Part shown: piece by piece, positions 37,701-47,728 of the stretch
How the letters are laid out: the number at the start of each line of letters is the position of its first letter
How positions within the stretch are numbered: the stretch's first letter is position 1
From: Pseudoalteromonas shioyasakiensis
GTDB taxonomy: Bacteria; Pseudomonadota; Gammaproteobacteria; Enterobacterales; Alteromonadaceae
Length of the DNA stretch: 55,423 nt
Assembly (NCBI RefSeq): GCF_022398475.1
Contig: NZ_JAKEVM010000010.1
Span: 1 to 55,423, forward strand
Reading direction: 5' to 3'
Notes under the pieces: generated by a model
Databases searched by the model: none
What the model was told of the DNA's origin: nothing
What the model saw: the letters and a program-made list of their open reading frames with translations, nothing else
Made by a program: the position numbers and the translations under genes

Positions 37701-37783
37701 TTGCGGGTGGTTTAACATTTGCCACAGTATTGACACTGGTACTTACGCCTTGCTTGTTAATGCTACGAGATCGTCGTCGGTAA
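34709..37783 (+). CDS. RND family efflux pump, inner-membrane subunit
   Basis: A 1024-residue proton-driven pump with the usual two-fold plan: a helix, a large periplasmic loop and six helices, repeated. The N-terminal IPKEANPDVTIPFIYVSI and YTGDMSKDVKMM segments are typical. The TM4 proton-relay motif reads GMLVDGAIVVSEF: it keeps the first Asp of the AcrB DD pair and has Gly at the second, as in several RND subfamilies. The substrate cannot be told from sequence; the level of resemblance fits the hydrophobe/amphiphile efflux group rather than metal pumps. Co-transcribed with the adaptor. Confidence 0.93.
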   Translation: MKNLIEASLTHTRTVLSIFILLLISGWVTYQTIPKEANPDVTIPFIYVSIIHDGISPEDAERLLVRPMEIELRSIEGVKEMSAVASEGHASVTLEFIAGMDPKEALADVRDKVSLAKAKLPSESEEPEVHEILMEDQQPTITLTLSGDAPERGLLTLARNLKDELESISSVLEVDVGGDREDMVEIEVDPLAMISYGLEPNDIIQLLSNNNRLVAAGTLDTGKGRFAVKIPSVFETIQDVMEQPVKVVGDRVVRFMDVAKIRRAYKDPTSIARINGRHAVSLEVKKRAGENIIDTVDQVKKVVNEAKEIWPEHIRVDYTGDMSKDVKMMLSDLQNNVLSAVLLVVIVIVAVLGARTAFLVGIAIPGSFLTGILVISVFGLTVNIVVLFALIMAVGMLVDGAIVVSEFADRAMSEGKPRKAAYKLAAERMAWPIIASTATTLAAFAPLIFWPGMMGEFMKYLPITLIATLTASLLMALVFVPTIGGLIGKSRPLSEQQKHDLELAESGDLTQIKGMLGRYIRVLDYATERPWWSLAAAIVFSILVFFAFAVSKLGVEFFPDVEPNGVNIKVRSYSDLSIFEKDVIMKDIESRILKVEGIKTLYARTGGKDQVGTFRMNLKDWDERPPAEDIISQVNEITASYAGVEIELRKDENGPGGGKALSIELSSRFVDVLNSEAKRVRQAIENDGAFRNVDDSASKPGIEWQLKLNRSDAARFGADASMLGANVQLITNGLKLGEYRPDDVDDEIDIRVRFPHDKRDLGRLETLRVKTMHGQVPISHFVERQAAPKVDTIRRVDSQRVVTVNADMKPGEQLAKALPRLQAQLEEQGLDPRVKIKVRGETEDQDESEAFLEQAFVVALFVMGIILVTQFNSFYQAFLILSAVLFSTVGVFLGLTVLQQPFGIVMSGIGVISLAGIVVNNNIVLIDTYNVLRSQGLAAKDAILRTGAQRLRPVLLTTVTTILGLMPMVLQVNIDLFNRHIDFGAPSTQWWVQLATAVAGGLTFATVLTLVLTPCLLMLRDRRR

Positions 37784-37815
37784 TCGGTAAATTCGTTACT
37801 GATTAATTAAAAATG

Positions 37816-37838
37816 AGTGACCCTAGTGTTGGGTCACT
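37816..37838. terminator. Hairpin between the RND pump and a small minus-strand gene
   Basis: AGTGACCC (37816-37823) and GGGTCACT (37831-37838) pair around TAGTGTT, about 35 bases after the pump stop. On the minus strand it is followed by CATTTTTAATT and overlaps the stop codon of the 57-residue gene. It probably serves both directions. Confidence 0.75.
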
Positions 37839-37996
37839 TTAATCATCAGTAAAAAGAAGCCTAAAACTAACGCAGAGGCGATTGAAATATACACAAACCC
37901 TTTTTTACCTTGCTTAATTGGTACACGATTGTGTTTTAAAAACAGGTACCATGCGACACACAGTACAATTGGCAACAAAAATAATATACGAAACAT
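37823..37996 (-). CDS. Small two-helix membrane protein (57 residues)
   Basis: This frame is too short for many gene finders. It begins MFRILFLLPIVLCVAWYLFL, a first hydrophobic helix (~3-20). A polar loop follows (KHNRVPIKQGKKG, 21-33), then a second helix (~34-52, VYISIASALVLGFFLLMI). Both helices and the basic loop make a plausible small inner-membrane protein, and I recall similar short proteins in Shewanella. AAGG lies 7 bases before the ATG, and a terminator-like hairpin overlaps its stop. Function unknown. Confidence 0.65.
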   Translation of the reverse strand: MFRILFLLPIVLCVAWYLFLKHNRVPIKQGKKGFVYISIASALVLGFFLLMIKVTQH

Positions 37997-38167
37997 TTCC
38001 TAGCCTTTTTCAGTATTTACATACACTTTAAGCATAAATATGCAGAATTTAAAGTGATACTTTCATCTTGTTACACTTCCAATTGATCAATTTTTTGGTA
38101 CAGTAAACCAGTTAACTATAGAGCACATGCTTTAATTTTAGCTACACTTAGTCTTGTATACTAAAAA

Positions 38168-38267
38168 GGTCCATTCCTAAAAGGTGGACATTTGTATAAT
38201 TAATCATTCAAAGTGAAAATTATTAGTATATAATGTGTCCAAGAGTGAGACGGGCAAATTTCACTCT
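38168..38267 (+). promoter_or_regulatory. Probable promoter/operator region of the Xre regulator gene
   Basis: Three related half-sites occur: GGTCCA (38168-38173), TGGACA (38185-38190) and TGTCCA (38235-38240). Two TATAAT hexamers (38195-38200 and 38228-38233) are interleaved with them, without good -35 boxes. An inverted repeat AAGAGTGA (38240-38247) / TCACTCTT (38260-38267) would lie at the 5' end of the transcript. Together these suggest autoregulation, by inference only. Confidence 0.4.
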
Positions 38268-38307
38268 TAAATTATTAACTTGAATCATCTAGTAGGAGAT
38301 GTATTTT

Positions 38308-38547
38308 ATGATGGGTAAAACAGTTTCTTCTGAAGAAAACTCGAAACTAACAAAATGGCTTAAAACTAAACGCCACGAGAAAGGTCACACAATGCGTAGC
38401 CTTGCACAGGTTTTAGGTACGCCACACTCTTTCATTGGTAAAATTGAAAACCAAGAACGTCGTTTAGATGTTATTGAATTCATGCGTTATTGCGACGCTT
38501 TAGAAGTTGACCCATACGAAGGTCTTAATCTGCTAAAAGACGCTTAA
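38308..38547 (+). CDS. Small Xre family transcriptional regulator
   Basis: A 79-residue single-domain helix-turn-helix protein. LKTKRHEKGHTMRSLAQVLGTPHSFIGKIENQERRLDV covers helices 1-4 of the Cro/C1 (HTH_3) fold, with the recognition helix around TPHSFIGKIENQ. There is no sensor domain. ATG at 38308 is chosen because AGGAG (38294-38298) is 9 bases upstream; an earlier in-frame ATG at 38299 is too close to it. A weak hairpin TAAAAGCG/CGCTTTTA follows at 38559-38580. Targets are unknown; its own promoter region is a candidate. Confidence 0.87.
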   Translation: MMGKTVSSEENSKLTKWLKTKRHEKGHTMRSLAQVLGTPHSFIGKIENQERRLDVIEFMRYCDALEVDPYEGLNLLKDA

Positions 38548-38665
38548 TTATTCATTACTAAAAGCGAAACGCCGCTTTTAAAGTAATATAAATAGTGCAA
38601 GGAAGCGCTATTTAAAGTCTCTCCCTTGCATCATCCTCTCTTTAATCACATACGTATCAGATTTG

Positions 38666-40045
38666 TTAATTGTTTTGGTGATAGTTGTTTTCTAACGCAT
38701 AAAGCTTATGACGAATTAAGAATAAAAATACCAGTGATGGGATCACCATCAATGCAGTTAGCACAAAGAACATCGCCCAGTTTCCACCTAACCAGTCATC
38801 AATAACCACGCCGCTGTAGCTCGACAGTAAAGTTCTGCCTAAATTACCCAATGAAGCAAGTAGTGCATAGTGGGTCGCACTAAATGCTCTGTCGCATAAC
38901 ATTGATATAAACGCCACCATGGCTACCAGTGACCAAGCTTGGGTAAAACCATCAATAATAATAGCAAATGCATACAGACTCAGTTTGGGGCCTGCAATAG
39001 CGATCCAGGCAAAAGCTAAGTTTGAAGCTGCCATCGCAATACCGCTAATAAACAAGCCTTTTACAATGCCATAGCGTTGATTGAATAAGCTTCCTAAAAA
39101 AGTAAAAGCGATGGTGAGCACTGCAGTGCCCACTTTTGAGAAGGTCGCTATGTCACTATTTGAAAAGCCGACTTCTTTATAAAACACGATAGACATTCGC
39201 CCTAAAAAGGCTTCACCGATTTTAAATAAGAAAATAAAGGCCAATAATGCCAATGCTGTTTTTACGCCATTACGGGCAAAGAAGGTTCTGAAAGGATCAA
39301 AAACGGTTACAGCAAGCCATGCAATCACTTTAGCAAAGCGAGTCTGCGTACTACCAGCTAGCTTTTGTTGATAGGTTTGTTCAAGCTCAGCTTGAACAGC
39401 ATCACGGTTTGATTCGGGTTCTTTTGCCCACAATACGCTGCTCATTAATAGCAGCATTACCACAGATAAGAAAAAGTAAACTTGTGGCCAATCAATTGAA
39501 GGGATGTCGGCCATATAAAATGGCAGGGCGCCTAATAGGGCGTAACCGCTCCACCAACCTGAAGTGGCCATTGCAGCTGCTGCGGTGGCTTTGTGGCTTT
39601 CGTTTTCGGCTAAAGTGTCGATACGAAATGCATCAATAGCAATATCTTGAGTCGCAGAAGCGATAGCAATAACTAAACACAGCGCGGCAGCAAACCAGAG
39701 GTTGGCCTTGATATCGAGCCCAGCAAGTGAAAAGGTGCCAATAAAAATCACTGACTGGCAAAGTAAAATCCAGCTACGGCGCTGGCCTAGCCAGTTAAAT
39801 AAAACAGGTAACTTTACACGGTCAACGAGCGGTGACCATAAAAAGTTAATGCTATACGCACCAAACACTATGCCAAATAACCCGATCATACTGCGGCTTA
39901 AGCCTTCGTCTTTTAGCCAAGCCGACATGACAGAGCCAATCAATACCCAAGGAAAGCCACTGCTGATACCAAAGATGAATATATTGATTAAACGTTTATC
40001 TTTGAAGTACGAGAAATACTCTGAAATAGAAAGGGGTTTTGTCAT
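38666..40045 (-). CDS. ampG: AmpG, muropeptide (anhydromuropeptide) permease
   Basis: A 459-residue MFS transporter with about 12-14 membrane helices that imports GlcNAc-anhydroMurNAc peptides for cell-wall recycling and, in some species, AmpC induction. Family landmarks are FGISSGFPWVLIGSVMSAWLKDEG near the N-terminus, FLWSPLVDR and ATQDIAIDAFRID. It follows ppi and yajG on the minus strand; the yajG-ampG pairing is the same as in E. coli, supporting the call. Confidence 0.94.
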   Translation of the reverse strand: MTKPLSISEYFSYFKDKRLINIFIFGISSGFPWVLIGSVMSAWLKDEGLSRSMIGLFGIVFGAYSINFLWSPLVDRVKLPVLFNWLGQRRSWILLCQSVIFIGTFSLAGLDIKANLWFAAALCLVIAIASATQDIAIDAFRIDTLAENESHKATAAAAMATSGWWSGYALLGALPFYMADIPSIDWPQVYFFLSVVMLLLMSSVLWAKEPESNRDAVQAELEQTYQQKLAGSTQTRFAKVIAWLAVTVFDPFRTFFARNGVKTALALLAFIFLFKIGEAFLGRMSIVFYKEVGFSNSDIATFSKVGTAVLTIAFTFLGSLFNQRYGIVKGLFISGIAMAASNLAFAWIAIAGPKLSLYAFAIIIDGFTQAWSLVAMVAFISMLCDRAFSATHYALLASLGNLGRTLLSSYSGVVIDDWLGGNWAMFFVLTALMVIPSLVFLFLIRHKLYALENNYHQNN

Positions 40046-40081
40046 AGTGTTGCCAGTTTAAGGGGCGTGCGCCCCTATTTA

Positions 40082-40699
40082 TTATTGATTAGCGTCAAGC
40101 ACTTTTACGTTTAAGATAACAACAGGATCTTTGGGTACAAAGCTGTAACCGATTTTTTCGTTAAAAGCGGTTTCGACACGCATGATTTTGTCTAGTGTGT
40201 CATAGCCATCCATGACCATACCGAATACGGCAAAGCCCCAGTCGCGACCAGGATTAAGATGATCGTTATCGTCCATATTAAAGAAAAACTGACGAGTACC
40301 TGAGTGAGGTTTACGGTCTTGATATGCCATTGCGATGCTATACATATCGTTTTTTAACCCGTTGCCACTTTCATTAAAAATAGGGTCACCTTCGTACAGA
40401 CCATCATAGTCTTTATCGTAACCACCGCCTTGAATAACAAAATCACGTTCGTTGTCTTCATCACGTTCTACACGGTGAAACACACTACCTTGATAGCTAC
40501 CGTCGGCAACGTAAGTTAGAAAGTTATTTACGGTTATTGGTGCGCGTGAACGATCCATTTCGACCACAATACTGCCAAGCGTAGTGACAATTTCTACGCG
40601 TGGAAACATATTATCTTTTTGAATAAATTTACCCTCAGTCGCTGCGAATGAACTGTGAGCAAAAAACAATATAAAACTAAGTAATAAAATACGCTTCAT
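40082..40699 (-). CDS. Exported cyclophilin-type peptidyl-prolyl cis-trans isomerase
   Basis: A 205-residue protein with a signal peptide (1-19, SSFA|AT), so periplasmic. The cyclophilin fold shows VEIVTTLGSIVVEMDRSRAPITVNNFLTY, SVFHRV (catalytic-site Phe and His/Arg region), FVIQGGGY, and GTRQFFFNMDDNDHLNPGRDWGFAVFG. It is closest in style to PpiA. It starts two bases after the yajG stop and is followed by ampG after 36 bases. Confidence 0.94.
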   Translation of the reverse strand: MKRILLLSFILFFAHSSFAATEGKFIQKDNMFPRVEIVTTLGSIVVEMDRSRAPITVNNFLTYVADGSYQGSVFHRVERDEDNERDFVIQGGGYDKDYDGLYEGDPIFNESGNGLKNDMYSIAMAYQDRKPHSGTRQFFFNMDDNDHLNPGRDWGFAVFGMVMDGYDTLDKIMRVETAFNEKIGYSFVPKDPVVILNVKVLDANQ

Positions 40700-40701
40700 A
40701 G

Positions 40702-41253
40702 TTAACCTTCTAAATAGGCGATTAATTCTGGGTCAGATACAATGCGGGTAATTATTTGCTCAGTCAACTTATTAAGCTGACCTTCTACTTTTGCACGGTC
40801 ATGGCTGAGTGGCCCTTCTAGGTTTGCATTACCACGGTATATCTTGCTGAAAGTGCTTGAGTTTCTGATTACTCTTAAGCCTAATTCAATAGTTGCGTCA
40901 CTTGTGTGAGTCATCATCTTTTCAGTAACAACTGCTTGTAGCTTATGAATATCTAATTCAAAGCGTGTTGTTGCCAAGTTTGAGATACTCGCCCCATTAC
41001 GGCTTAACGCACTGTCTAGAGCGCTTTTCACTGAATCAGTAATACCTGGGCTGGCAAGGGTTTTAGTTTTATCTGATTCAATAATTTTTAGGGTCACGTT
41101 GTCGCCGCGTAAATCAATTACGCTAGTACTAACGCTAGTACTAAGGTTTGAAATTTTGCCGCCTTGATAAACGGGGTTTAAAATTAATTGATTGGGTTGG
41201 TTGCTACATGCCGCAAGCGCAAGCACCGCACATAAAGGAAGTATTTTTTTCAT
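40702..41253 (-). CDS. yajG: YajG family lipoprotein
   Basis: A 183-residue lipoprotein: the signal ends in the lipobox LAAC (Cys16). The mature part matches the YajG layout as I recall it: early NQLILNPVY, a VIDLRGDN segment, then LDSALSRNGAS. Position directly upstream of ppi and ampG agrees with the E. coli neighbourhood. Function unknown, perhaps envelope maintenance. Confidence 0.85.
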   Translation of the reverse strand: MKKILPLCAVLALAACSNQPNQLILNPVYQGGKISNLSTSVSTSVIDLRGDNVTLKIIESDKTKTLASPGITDSVKSALDSALSRNGASISNLATTRFELDIHKLQAVVTEKMMTHTSDATIELGLRVIRNSSTFSKIYRGNANLEGPLSHDRAKVEGQLNKLTEQIITRIVSDPELIAYLEG

Positions 41254-41266
41254 TTAGTTAGCTCCA

Positions 41267-42403
41267 TTAATTATTCTTTGTTGCACTTAGTACGACAAAC
41301 TTTTTGTTAGACCCTAACAACTTACAATTGCCGAACATGCGTTTTAACTTTTCATGATAGTCTAGATGACGATTACCAATAATTCTTAATTCACCACCGT
41401 GCTTTAATGTGTGTTTTGCCTGTTTGAACATTTGCCAAGCAATATGATCAGTAACCGCTTGCGCTTGGTGGAATGGCGGATTACATAAAACGAGGTCAAC
41501 ACTGTTAGGTTGAAAATCGGTTAAGCAATCGTTTTGGACAAACTCACACTGCTCTAATTGCTCGGGTAGATTGTGAGCGACGTTTAATTTAGCTGATTCA
41601 ACGGCCATAAACGACTCATCAACGAAGGTCACATGGGCTTTAGGGCAACGCTTTAAGGTCATTAAGCCAACAACACCATTACCACAGCCTAAATCAATGA
41701 TGCTGCGAGCTTTACTTGTTTGTGGCAAATAGTTAAAGAAAAAGCGCGCGCCAATGTCTAATGAGTCTCGAGAAAATACATTGGCATGATTTTGAATTTC
41801 AAACTCACTTCCTTCAAGTGGCCAGTTAACAGGGAAGGGGGCAACTTTATTAAGACCACTGGTTTTACTGATAATTAAGCGGGACTTTTTAACCGCTAAG
41901 CTGGTTGATGTTTCACCGATATACTGACTAAAAGCCTTTATAGTTGAGTTGTGAATGTCTTTCGTTTTTCCAGCTGCAATAACATCAATGTCGGCAGGTA
42001 AAGCTGCACTGATTGCGGCAAGTTGATGCTGAAGATAGCCTAAATTGCGTGGCACTTTTAATATCACTAAATCAACCTGATTAGGTAATGCTGCTAATGA
42101 GTCCAGTTGCGTTAAAGAATCTGTTGATAACTCATTAGCTTGTAAATTATAGCGGGTAGCTTGATGACCAATATACGAGTCGTTAACTGAATAAACTGTT
42201 AACGTATTAAAGGCACAGGCTAAAGCGCCAAAACTGTCATTGAGTATCAGGATTGAATTTGCATCTGGATAGTGCTCTTGTACATAATTGACAAGGTACT
42301 CATCGCCTGAGTCCCACGCTTGAAGACTGCGATTCTTTTGATCTAACGGAAAGCGTTCTAGGGTATAGGTGTTATCACCGAGCTGTGCTTGGGTGGTCAT
42401 CAT
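41267..42403 (-). CDS. rlmG: RlmG, 23S rRNA (guanine(1835)-N2)-methyltransferase
   Basis: A 378-residue SAM-dependent methyltransferase. The N-terminal half is a degenerate methyltransferase-like domain. The C-terminal half is catalytic, with SIIDLGCGNGVVGLM (SAM site), VTFVDES and the LVLCNPPFHQ motif of N2-guanine enzymes. RlmG and RsmC share this two-domain plan; DSLDIGARFFFNYLP and the rlmG-like length favour RlmG. It is the first gene of the minus-strand run rlmG-yajG-ppi-ampG and diverges from alkB with only 38 bases between starts. Confidence 0.9.
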   Translation of the reverse strand: MMTTQAQLGDNTYTLERFPLDQKNRSLQAWDSGDEYLVNYVQEHYPDANSILILNDSFGALACAFNTLTVYSVNDSYIGHQATRYNLQANELSTDSLTQLDSLAALPNQVDLVILKVPRNLGYLQHQLAAISAALPADIDVIAAGKTKDIHNSTIKAFSQYIGETSTSLAVKKSRLIISKTSGLNKVAPFPVNWPLEGSEFEIQNHANVFSRDSLDIGARFFFNYLPQTSKARSIIDLGCGNGVVGLMTLKRCPKAHVTFVDESFMAVESAKLNVAHNLPEQLEQCEFVQNDCLTDFQPNSVDLVLCNPPFHQAQAVTDHIAWQMFKQAKHTLKHGGELRIIGNRHLDYHEKLKRMFGNCKLLGSNKKFVVLSATKNN

Positions 42404-42441
42404 GATTTTACGAATGTATTAATGTATAGGTAAATTCTAAC

Positions 42442-43029
42442 ATGCAACAGCCAAACGCCAACCCTAATCATTTACCTGATGGGTTTTCTTACCAAGCTAA
42501 TGCATTGAGTGCACAAAAAAGCCTCGAATTATTTTACTTTCTTCAGCAGCAGCTAAATTGGCAACAACCAACTATAAAAGTGTACGGAAAAAGCCATGTG
42601 ATCCCACGTTTGCAATGCTTTATTGCTGATCAGAATGTAAGTTATGGCTACTCGGGTTCACAGTTAATCGTTGAGCCATGGCCGGAGGTGCTTGATGCTA
42701 TGCGTGTACGCTTAACAAGAACTTTGCAGATACCATTCAATGCGCTTTTAGTTAATTTGTATCGAGATGGTCATGATTGTATGGGTTGGCATAGTGACGA
42801 TGAGAAAGAACTTGGGGAGCAACCGACAATCGCTTCTGTATCACTAGGGGCCGAACGGATATTTAAAATAAAGCACAAACATAATAATGAACAACATAGC
42901 ATTGTGCTGCAAAGTGGTAGCTGTTTAATCATGAATGGTTTTAGCCAGCGCGATTACCAGCATAGCTTGCCAAAACAGCAAAGACTCAAACACCCTCGAA
43001 TTAACCTTACCTTTCGTTCAATCATATAA
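42442..43029 (+). CDS. AlkB-like 2-oxoglutarate/Fe(II)-dependent dioxygenase
   Basis: A 195-residue dioxygenase of the AlkB family (ALKBH2/3 type by pattern), which reverses alkylation damage in DNA or RNA. Iron ligands are His and Asp in GWHSDDE and the distal His in YQHSLPK. The 2-oxoglutarate arginine is in RINLTFR. YSGSQLIVEPWPEVL and NALLVNLYRDGHDCMGWH are also characteristic. Cytoplasmic. Single gene; bolA follows after 73 bases. Confidence 0.92.
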   Translation: MQQPNANPNHLPDGFSYQANALSAQKSLELFYFLQQQLNWQQPTIKVYGKSHVIPRLQCFIADQNVSYGYSGSQLIVEPWPEVLDAMRVRLTRTLQIPFNALLVNLYRDGHDCMGWHSDDEKELGEQPTIASVSLGAERIFKIKHKHNNEQHSIVLQSGSCLIMNGFSQRDYQHSLPKQQRLKHPRINLTFRSII

Positions 43030-43102
43030 AATCATTGGCAAAATGACTCATGCCCTTGATATAGTAGCTGCCAATTATTTTCTTATTAAAGGTCTATGAC
43101 AC

Positions 43103-43414
43103 ATGTCAATGCAACAACAAATAGAGCAAAAGCTTGCTGCGGGTATCGAATGTAAACACCTGAATGTTGTCAATGAAAGCCATATGCATAGCCGTGGAAC
43201 TGAATCGCATTTCAAAGTGGTGGTTGTGAGTGAAGAATTTGCGGGTAAACGTTTACTTGCCCGTCACCGTCAAATTAATGAGCTATTAAAAGATGAATTA
43301 GCAAACCATATTCATGCATTAGCAATTCACACATTTACTCCAGAAGAGTTCAGTGAACAACATGGACAGGCACCTGAATCACCAAAATGCTTAGGTGGCT
43401 CAAAGTTCGACTAA
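43103..43414 (+). CDS. bolA: BolA family protein
   Basis: A 103-residue BolA protein. The fold is shown by LNVVNESHMHSRGTESHFKVVVVSEEFAGKRLLARHRQINELL, with conserved histidines in the ESHMH and RHR motifs, and the BolA-type tail APESPKCLGG. BolA works with monothiol glutaredoxin in Fe-S and stress biology. The long tail separates it from IbaG. Upstream spacing of 73 bases from alkB leaves co-transcription open. Confidence 0.93.
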   Translation: MSMQQQIEQKLAAGIECKHLNVVNESHMHSRGTESHFKVVVVSEEFAGKRLLARHRQINELLKDELANHIHALAIHTFTPEEFSEQHGQAPESPKCLGGSKFD

Positions 43415-43420
43415 ATTAGC

Positions 43421-43508
43421 AGGACAGCCACCTAAAGTTAGAAGGACAGTCACTCAAAGTTAGAAGGACAGTCATTCTAAGTTAGAAGGACAGTCACTCT
43501 AAACTGCT
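43421..43508. repeat. Four-copy 22-bp tandem array with core AGGACAGTCACT
   Basis: Copies start at 43421, 43443, 43465 and 43487, an exact 22-base period. Each begins AGGACAG and the first three end AGTTAGA. The cores read AGGACAGCCACC, AGGACAGTCACT, AGGACAGTCATT and AGGACAGTCACT. The fourth unit decays after its core. The same core occurs just before the Y1 transposase at 52.7 kb. There is no spacer sequence, so it is not a CRISPR. Confidence 0.95.
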
Positions 43509-43635
43509 TGTCAATTGGGGTTTTAAGCTCGAAAGATTTAAGTGGGTCTGAAAAGTTTTACTGATCAGACCTGTATTTTAACTATTAGCCTTTAAACTAG
43601 CGCTAATTTTTATTGTGATAGATATAGGATGATCA

Positions 43636-44829
43636 ATGGTCATTAAGCCGAAAATTCGTGGATTTATCTGCACTAACGCGCATCCAGTAGGGTGTGCTGA
43701 GCACGTACAAGAACAAATTAATTATGTGAAAGCGCAAGGACCACTGAGCAATGCACCTAAGAATGTATTAGTGATTGGTGCGTCTACAGGTTACGGCCTA
43801 GCATCACGTATCACAGCTGCATTTGGTGGCGGTGCCAAAACGTTAGGTATTTTCTTTGAAAAAGAAGGTAGCGAACGCAAAACGGGTTCTGCAGGTTGGT
43901 ACAACACAGCAGCATTCCAAACAGCTGCTGAAGAAGCAGGTTTATGGTCTAAAAATATCAATGGCGATGCGTTTTCTAACGAAATCAAGCAAAAAGCAAT
44001 TGATACTATCAAAGCTGATCTAGGTAAAATTGATTTAGTTATCTATAGCCTTGCGTCACCTCGTCGTACTGATCCAAATACGGGTGAGACTTACTCATCA
44101 ACACTTAAGCCTATTGGCTCAGATATCACTACGAAGAACCTAAACACTTCAAAGCGTGTGATTGATGAAGTAACCGTTGAAGCAGCAAGCCAAGAAGACA
44201 TCGACAATACAATTAAAGTAATGGGCGGTGAAGATTGGGAAATGTGGATTGACGCATTAAAAGAAGCGGATGTGCTAGCAGATAACTTCAAAACAACCGC
44301 TTACACATATATCGGTAAAGAATTAACGTGGCCAATTTACGGTCATGCGACAATTGGTAAAGCGAAAGAAGATCTTGACCGTGCAACACAAGCAATCAAA
44401 GAGTCTACAAAAGGCTTAAATGGCGAAGCGTATGTTTCCTCATTAAATGCGGTTGTGACACAAGCAAGCTCGGCAATTCCAATTATGCCTTTATATATCT
44501 CTGCTTTATTCAAAGTAATGAAAGCAGACGGTACTTACGAAGGTACCATTGAGCAAATTCATTCACTATTTACTGAAAACCTTTACGGTGAAACACCACG
44601 TTTTGACGAAGGTGGTCATTTATTCCAAAACTACAAAGAGTTAGAAGATGATGTTCAAGCTCGTGTACAACATGTTTGGGATACAGTGGATACAGATACA
44701 ATTGACGAATTAACGGACTACGTGGGTTACCACAATGAATTTTTACGTTTATTCGGCTTTGGTATCGACAGCGTAGATTACGAGCAAGATGTGAATCCTG
44801 ATGTTGCGATTTCACAATTAATCGATTAA
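43636..44829 (+). CDS. fabV: FabV, trans-2-enoyl-ACP/CoA reductase (NADH)
   Basis: Last reductive step of the fatty-acid elongation cycle. The 397-residue protein is much longer than FabI and has the FabV active site Y-x8-K in [14 protein letters not shown], plus the cofactor motif [16 protein letters not shown] and [13 protein letters not shown] at the N-terminus. FabV enzymes are typically insensitive to triclosan. A terminator follows. It lies upstream of the nqr operon but is separated from it by 348 bases. Confidence 0.95.
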   Translation: MVIKPKIRGFICTNAHPVGCAEHVQEQINYVKAQGPLSNAPKNVLVIGASTGYGLASRITAAFGGGAKTLGIFFEKEGSERKTGSAGWYNTAAFQTAAEEAGLWSKNINGDAFSNEIKQKAIDTIKADLGKIDLVIYSLASPRRTDPNTGETYSSTLKPIGSDITTKNLNTSKRVIDEVTVEAASQEDIDNTIKVMGGEDWEMWIDALKEADVLADNFKTTAYTYIGKELTWPIYGHATIGKAKEDLDRATQAIKESTKGLNGEAYVSSLNAVVTQASSAIPIMPLYISALFKVMKADGTYEGTIEQIHSLFTENLYGETPRFDEGGHLFQNYKELEDDVQARVQHVWDTVDTDTIDELTDYVGYHNEFLRLFGFGIDSVDYEQDVNPDVAISQLID

Positions 44830-44852
44830 TTGCTAAACAAACTTGATTTTGT

Positions 44853-44879
44853 AAAGTCGCTTTTTTAAGCGACTTTTTT
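44853..44879 (+). terminator. fabV terminator
   Basis: AAAGTCGCTT (44853-44862) and AAGCGACTTT (44867-44876) pair around TTTT and run into Ts, about 25 bases after the stop. Confidence 0.93.
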
Positions 44880-46521
<1,642 letters not shown>

Positions 46522-46525
46522 AGAG

Positions 46526-47728
46526 ATGGGTTTAAAGAAATTTCTAGAAGATATTGAGCCGCATTTTGAACCGGGTGGTAAACACGAAAAATGGTATGCG
46601 CTTTACGAAGCTGCAGCGACTATTTTCTACACGCCAGGTTATGTAAATAAAGGCAAAACACACGTTCGCGATAACATCGACCTAAAACGTATGATGATTT
46701 TAGTGTGGATGGCGACGTTCCCTGCAATGTTCTTTGGTATGTTCAACATCGGTCATCAGGCCGCTGGTGCTTTAGCGCAAGGTTTTGAACTAGCAAACAC
46801 ATGGCAAGTTGGTCTGTTCCAATTATTCGGTGGTGAATTAACTGCTGACTCTGGTTGGGGCGCGAAAATGTTTTACGGTGCCTGCTTCTTCCTACCAATA
46901 TACGCAGTAACGTTTGCTGTGGGTGGTTTCTGGGAAGTACTATTTGCTTCAGTGCGTAAGCACGAAGTAAATGAAGGTTTCTTCGTAACATCTGTATTAT
47001 TCGCACTAATCCTGCCTGCGACGATTCCTTTATGGCAAGTTGCACTAGGTATTACGTTTGGTGTTGTAATCGCTAAAGAAATCTTTGGTGGTACAGGTCG
47101 TAACTTCCTTAACCCTGCTCTTGCCGGTCGTGCGTTCTTATTCTTCGCATACCCAGCGCAAATTTCAGGTGACACAGTATGGACAGCAGTAGATTCATTC
47201 TCTGGTGCAACTATGCTTGGCCAAGCTGTTGTTGGTTCACTTGATTACAGCAACATGGAGCTATGGTGGAATGCGTTCTACGGTTTCATTCAAGGTTCTA
47301 TGGGTGAGACGTCAACACTAGCACTATTAATCGGTGGTTTATTCCTAATTTACGTGCGTATCGCTTCATGGCGTATCGTACTAGGTGTATTCCTAGGTAT
47401 GGTTGCAACGGCATTCTTACTAAATACAATTGGTTCAGAAACCAACGCTGTATTTGCTATGCCTTGGCACTGGCACTTAGTTCTTGGTGGTTTTGCATTT
47501 GGTATGTTCTTCATGGCAACAGACCCAGTATCTGCATCATTCACAGACAAAGGTAAGTTCGCTTACGGTGCGTTAATCGGCTTTATGGTTGTAATGATCC
47601 GTGTTGTTAACCCGGCATTCCCAGAAGGTATGATGCTAGCAATCTTATTTGCTAACTTATTTGCACCATTATTCGATCACTTTGTAGTGCAAGCTAATAT
47701 CAAGCGGAGGTTGGCACGTAATGTCTAG
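46526..47728 (+). CDS. nqrB: NqrB, Na+-translocating NADH:quinone reductase subunit B
   Basis: A 400-residue membrane subunit with about ten helices. It carries a covalent FMN on the Thr of the SGAT motif ([10 protein letters not shown], about residue 230-240) and riboflavin in the family. [23 protein letters not shown] and [14 protein letters not shown] are conserved. AGAG precedes the ATG, four bases after nqrA. It overlaps nqrC by 8 bases. Confidence 0.97.
   Translation: MGLKKFLEDIEPHFEPGGKHEKWYALYEAAATIFYTPGYVNKGKTHVRDNIDLKRMMILVWMATFPAMFFGMFNIGHQAAGALAQGFELANTWQVGLFQLFGGELTADSGWGAKMFYGACFFLPIYAVTFAVGGFWEVLFASVRKHEVNEGFFVTSVLFALILPATIPLWQVALGITFGVVIAKEIFGGTGRNFLNPALAGRAFLFFAYPAQISGDTVWTAVDSFSGATMLGQAVVGSLDYSNMELWWNAFYGFIQGSMGETSTLALLIGGLFLIYVRIASWRIVLGVFLGMVATAFLLNTIGSETNAVFAMPWHWHLVLGGFAFGMFFMATDPVSASFTDKGKFAYGALIGFMVVMIRVVNPAFPEGMMLAILFANLFAPLFDHFVVQANIKRRLARNV

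Noticed and set aside
34709..37783. Inactive RND pump because the second TM4 Asp is Gly
   Set aside because: The D-G pair at this place is normal in several functional RND subfamilies, so it is not evidence of loss.
43421..43508. Possible CRISPR array
   Set aside because: The repeats are head to tail with no spacers, the unit is only 22 bp, the last unit decays, and no cas genes are present.
46743..47175. Two ~100-codon open frames on the - strand
   Set aside because: Both lie opposite nqrB and overlap each other; the nqrB frame is intact and diagnostic.
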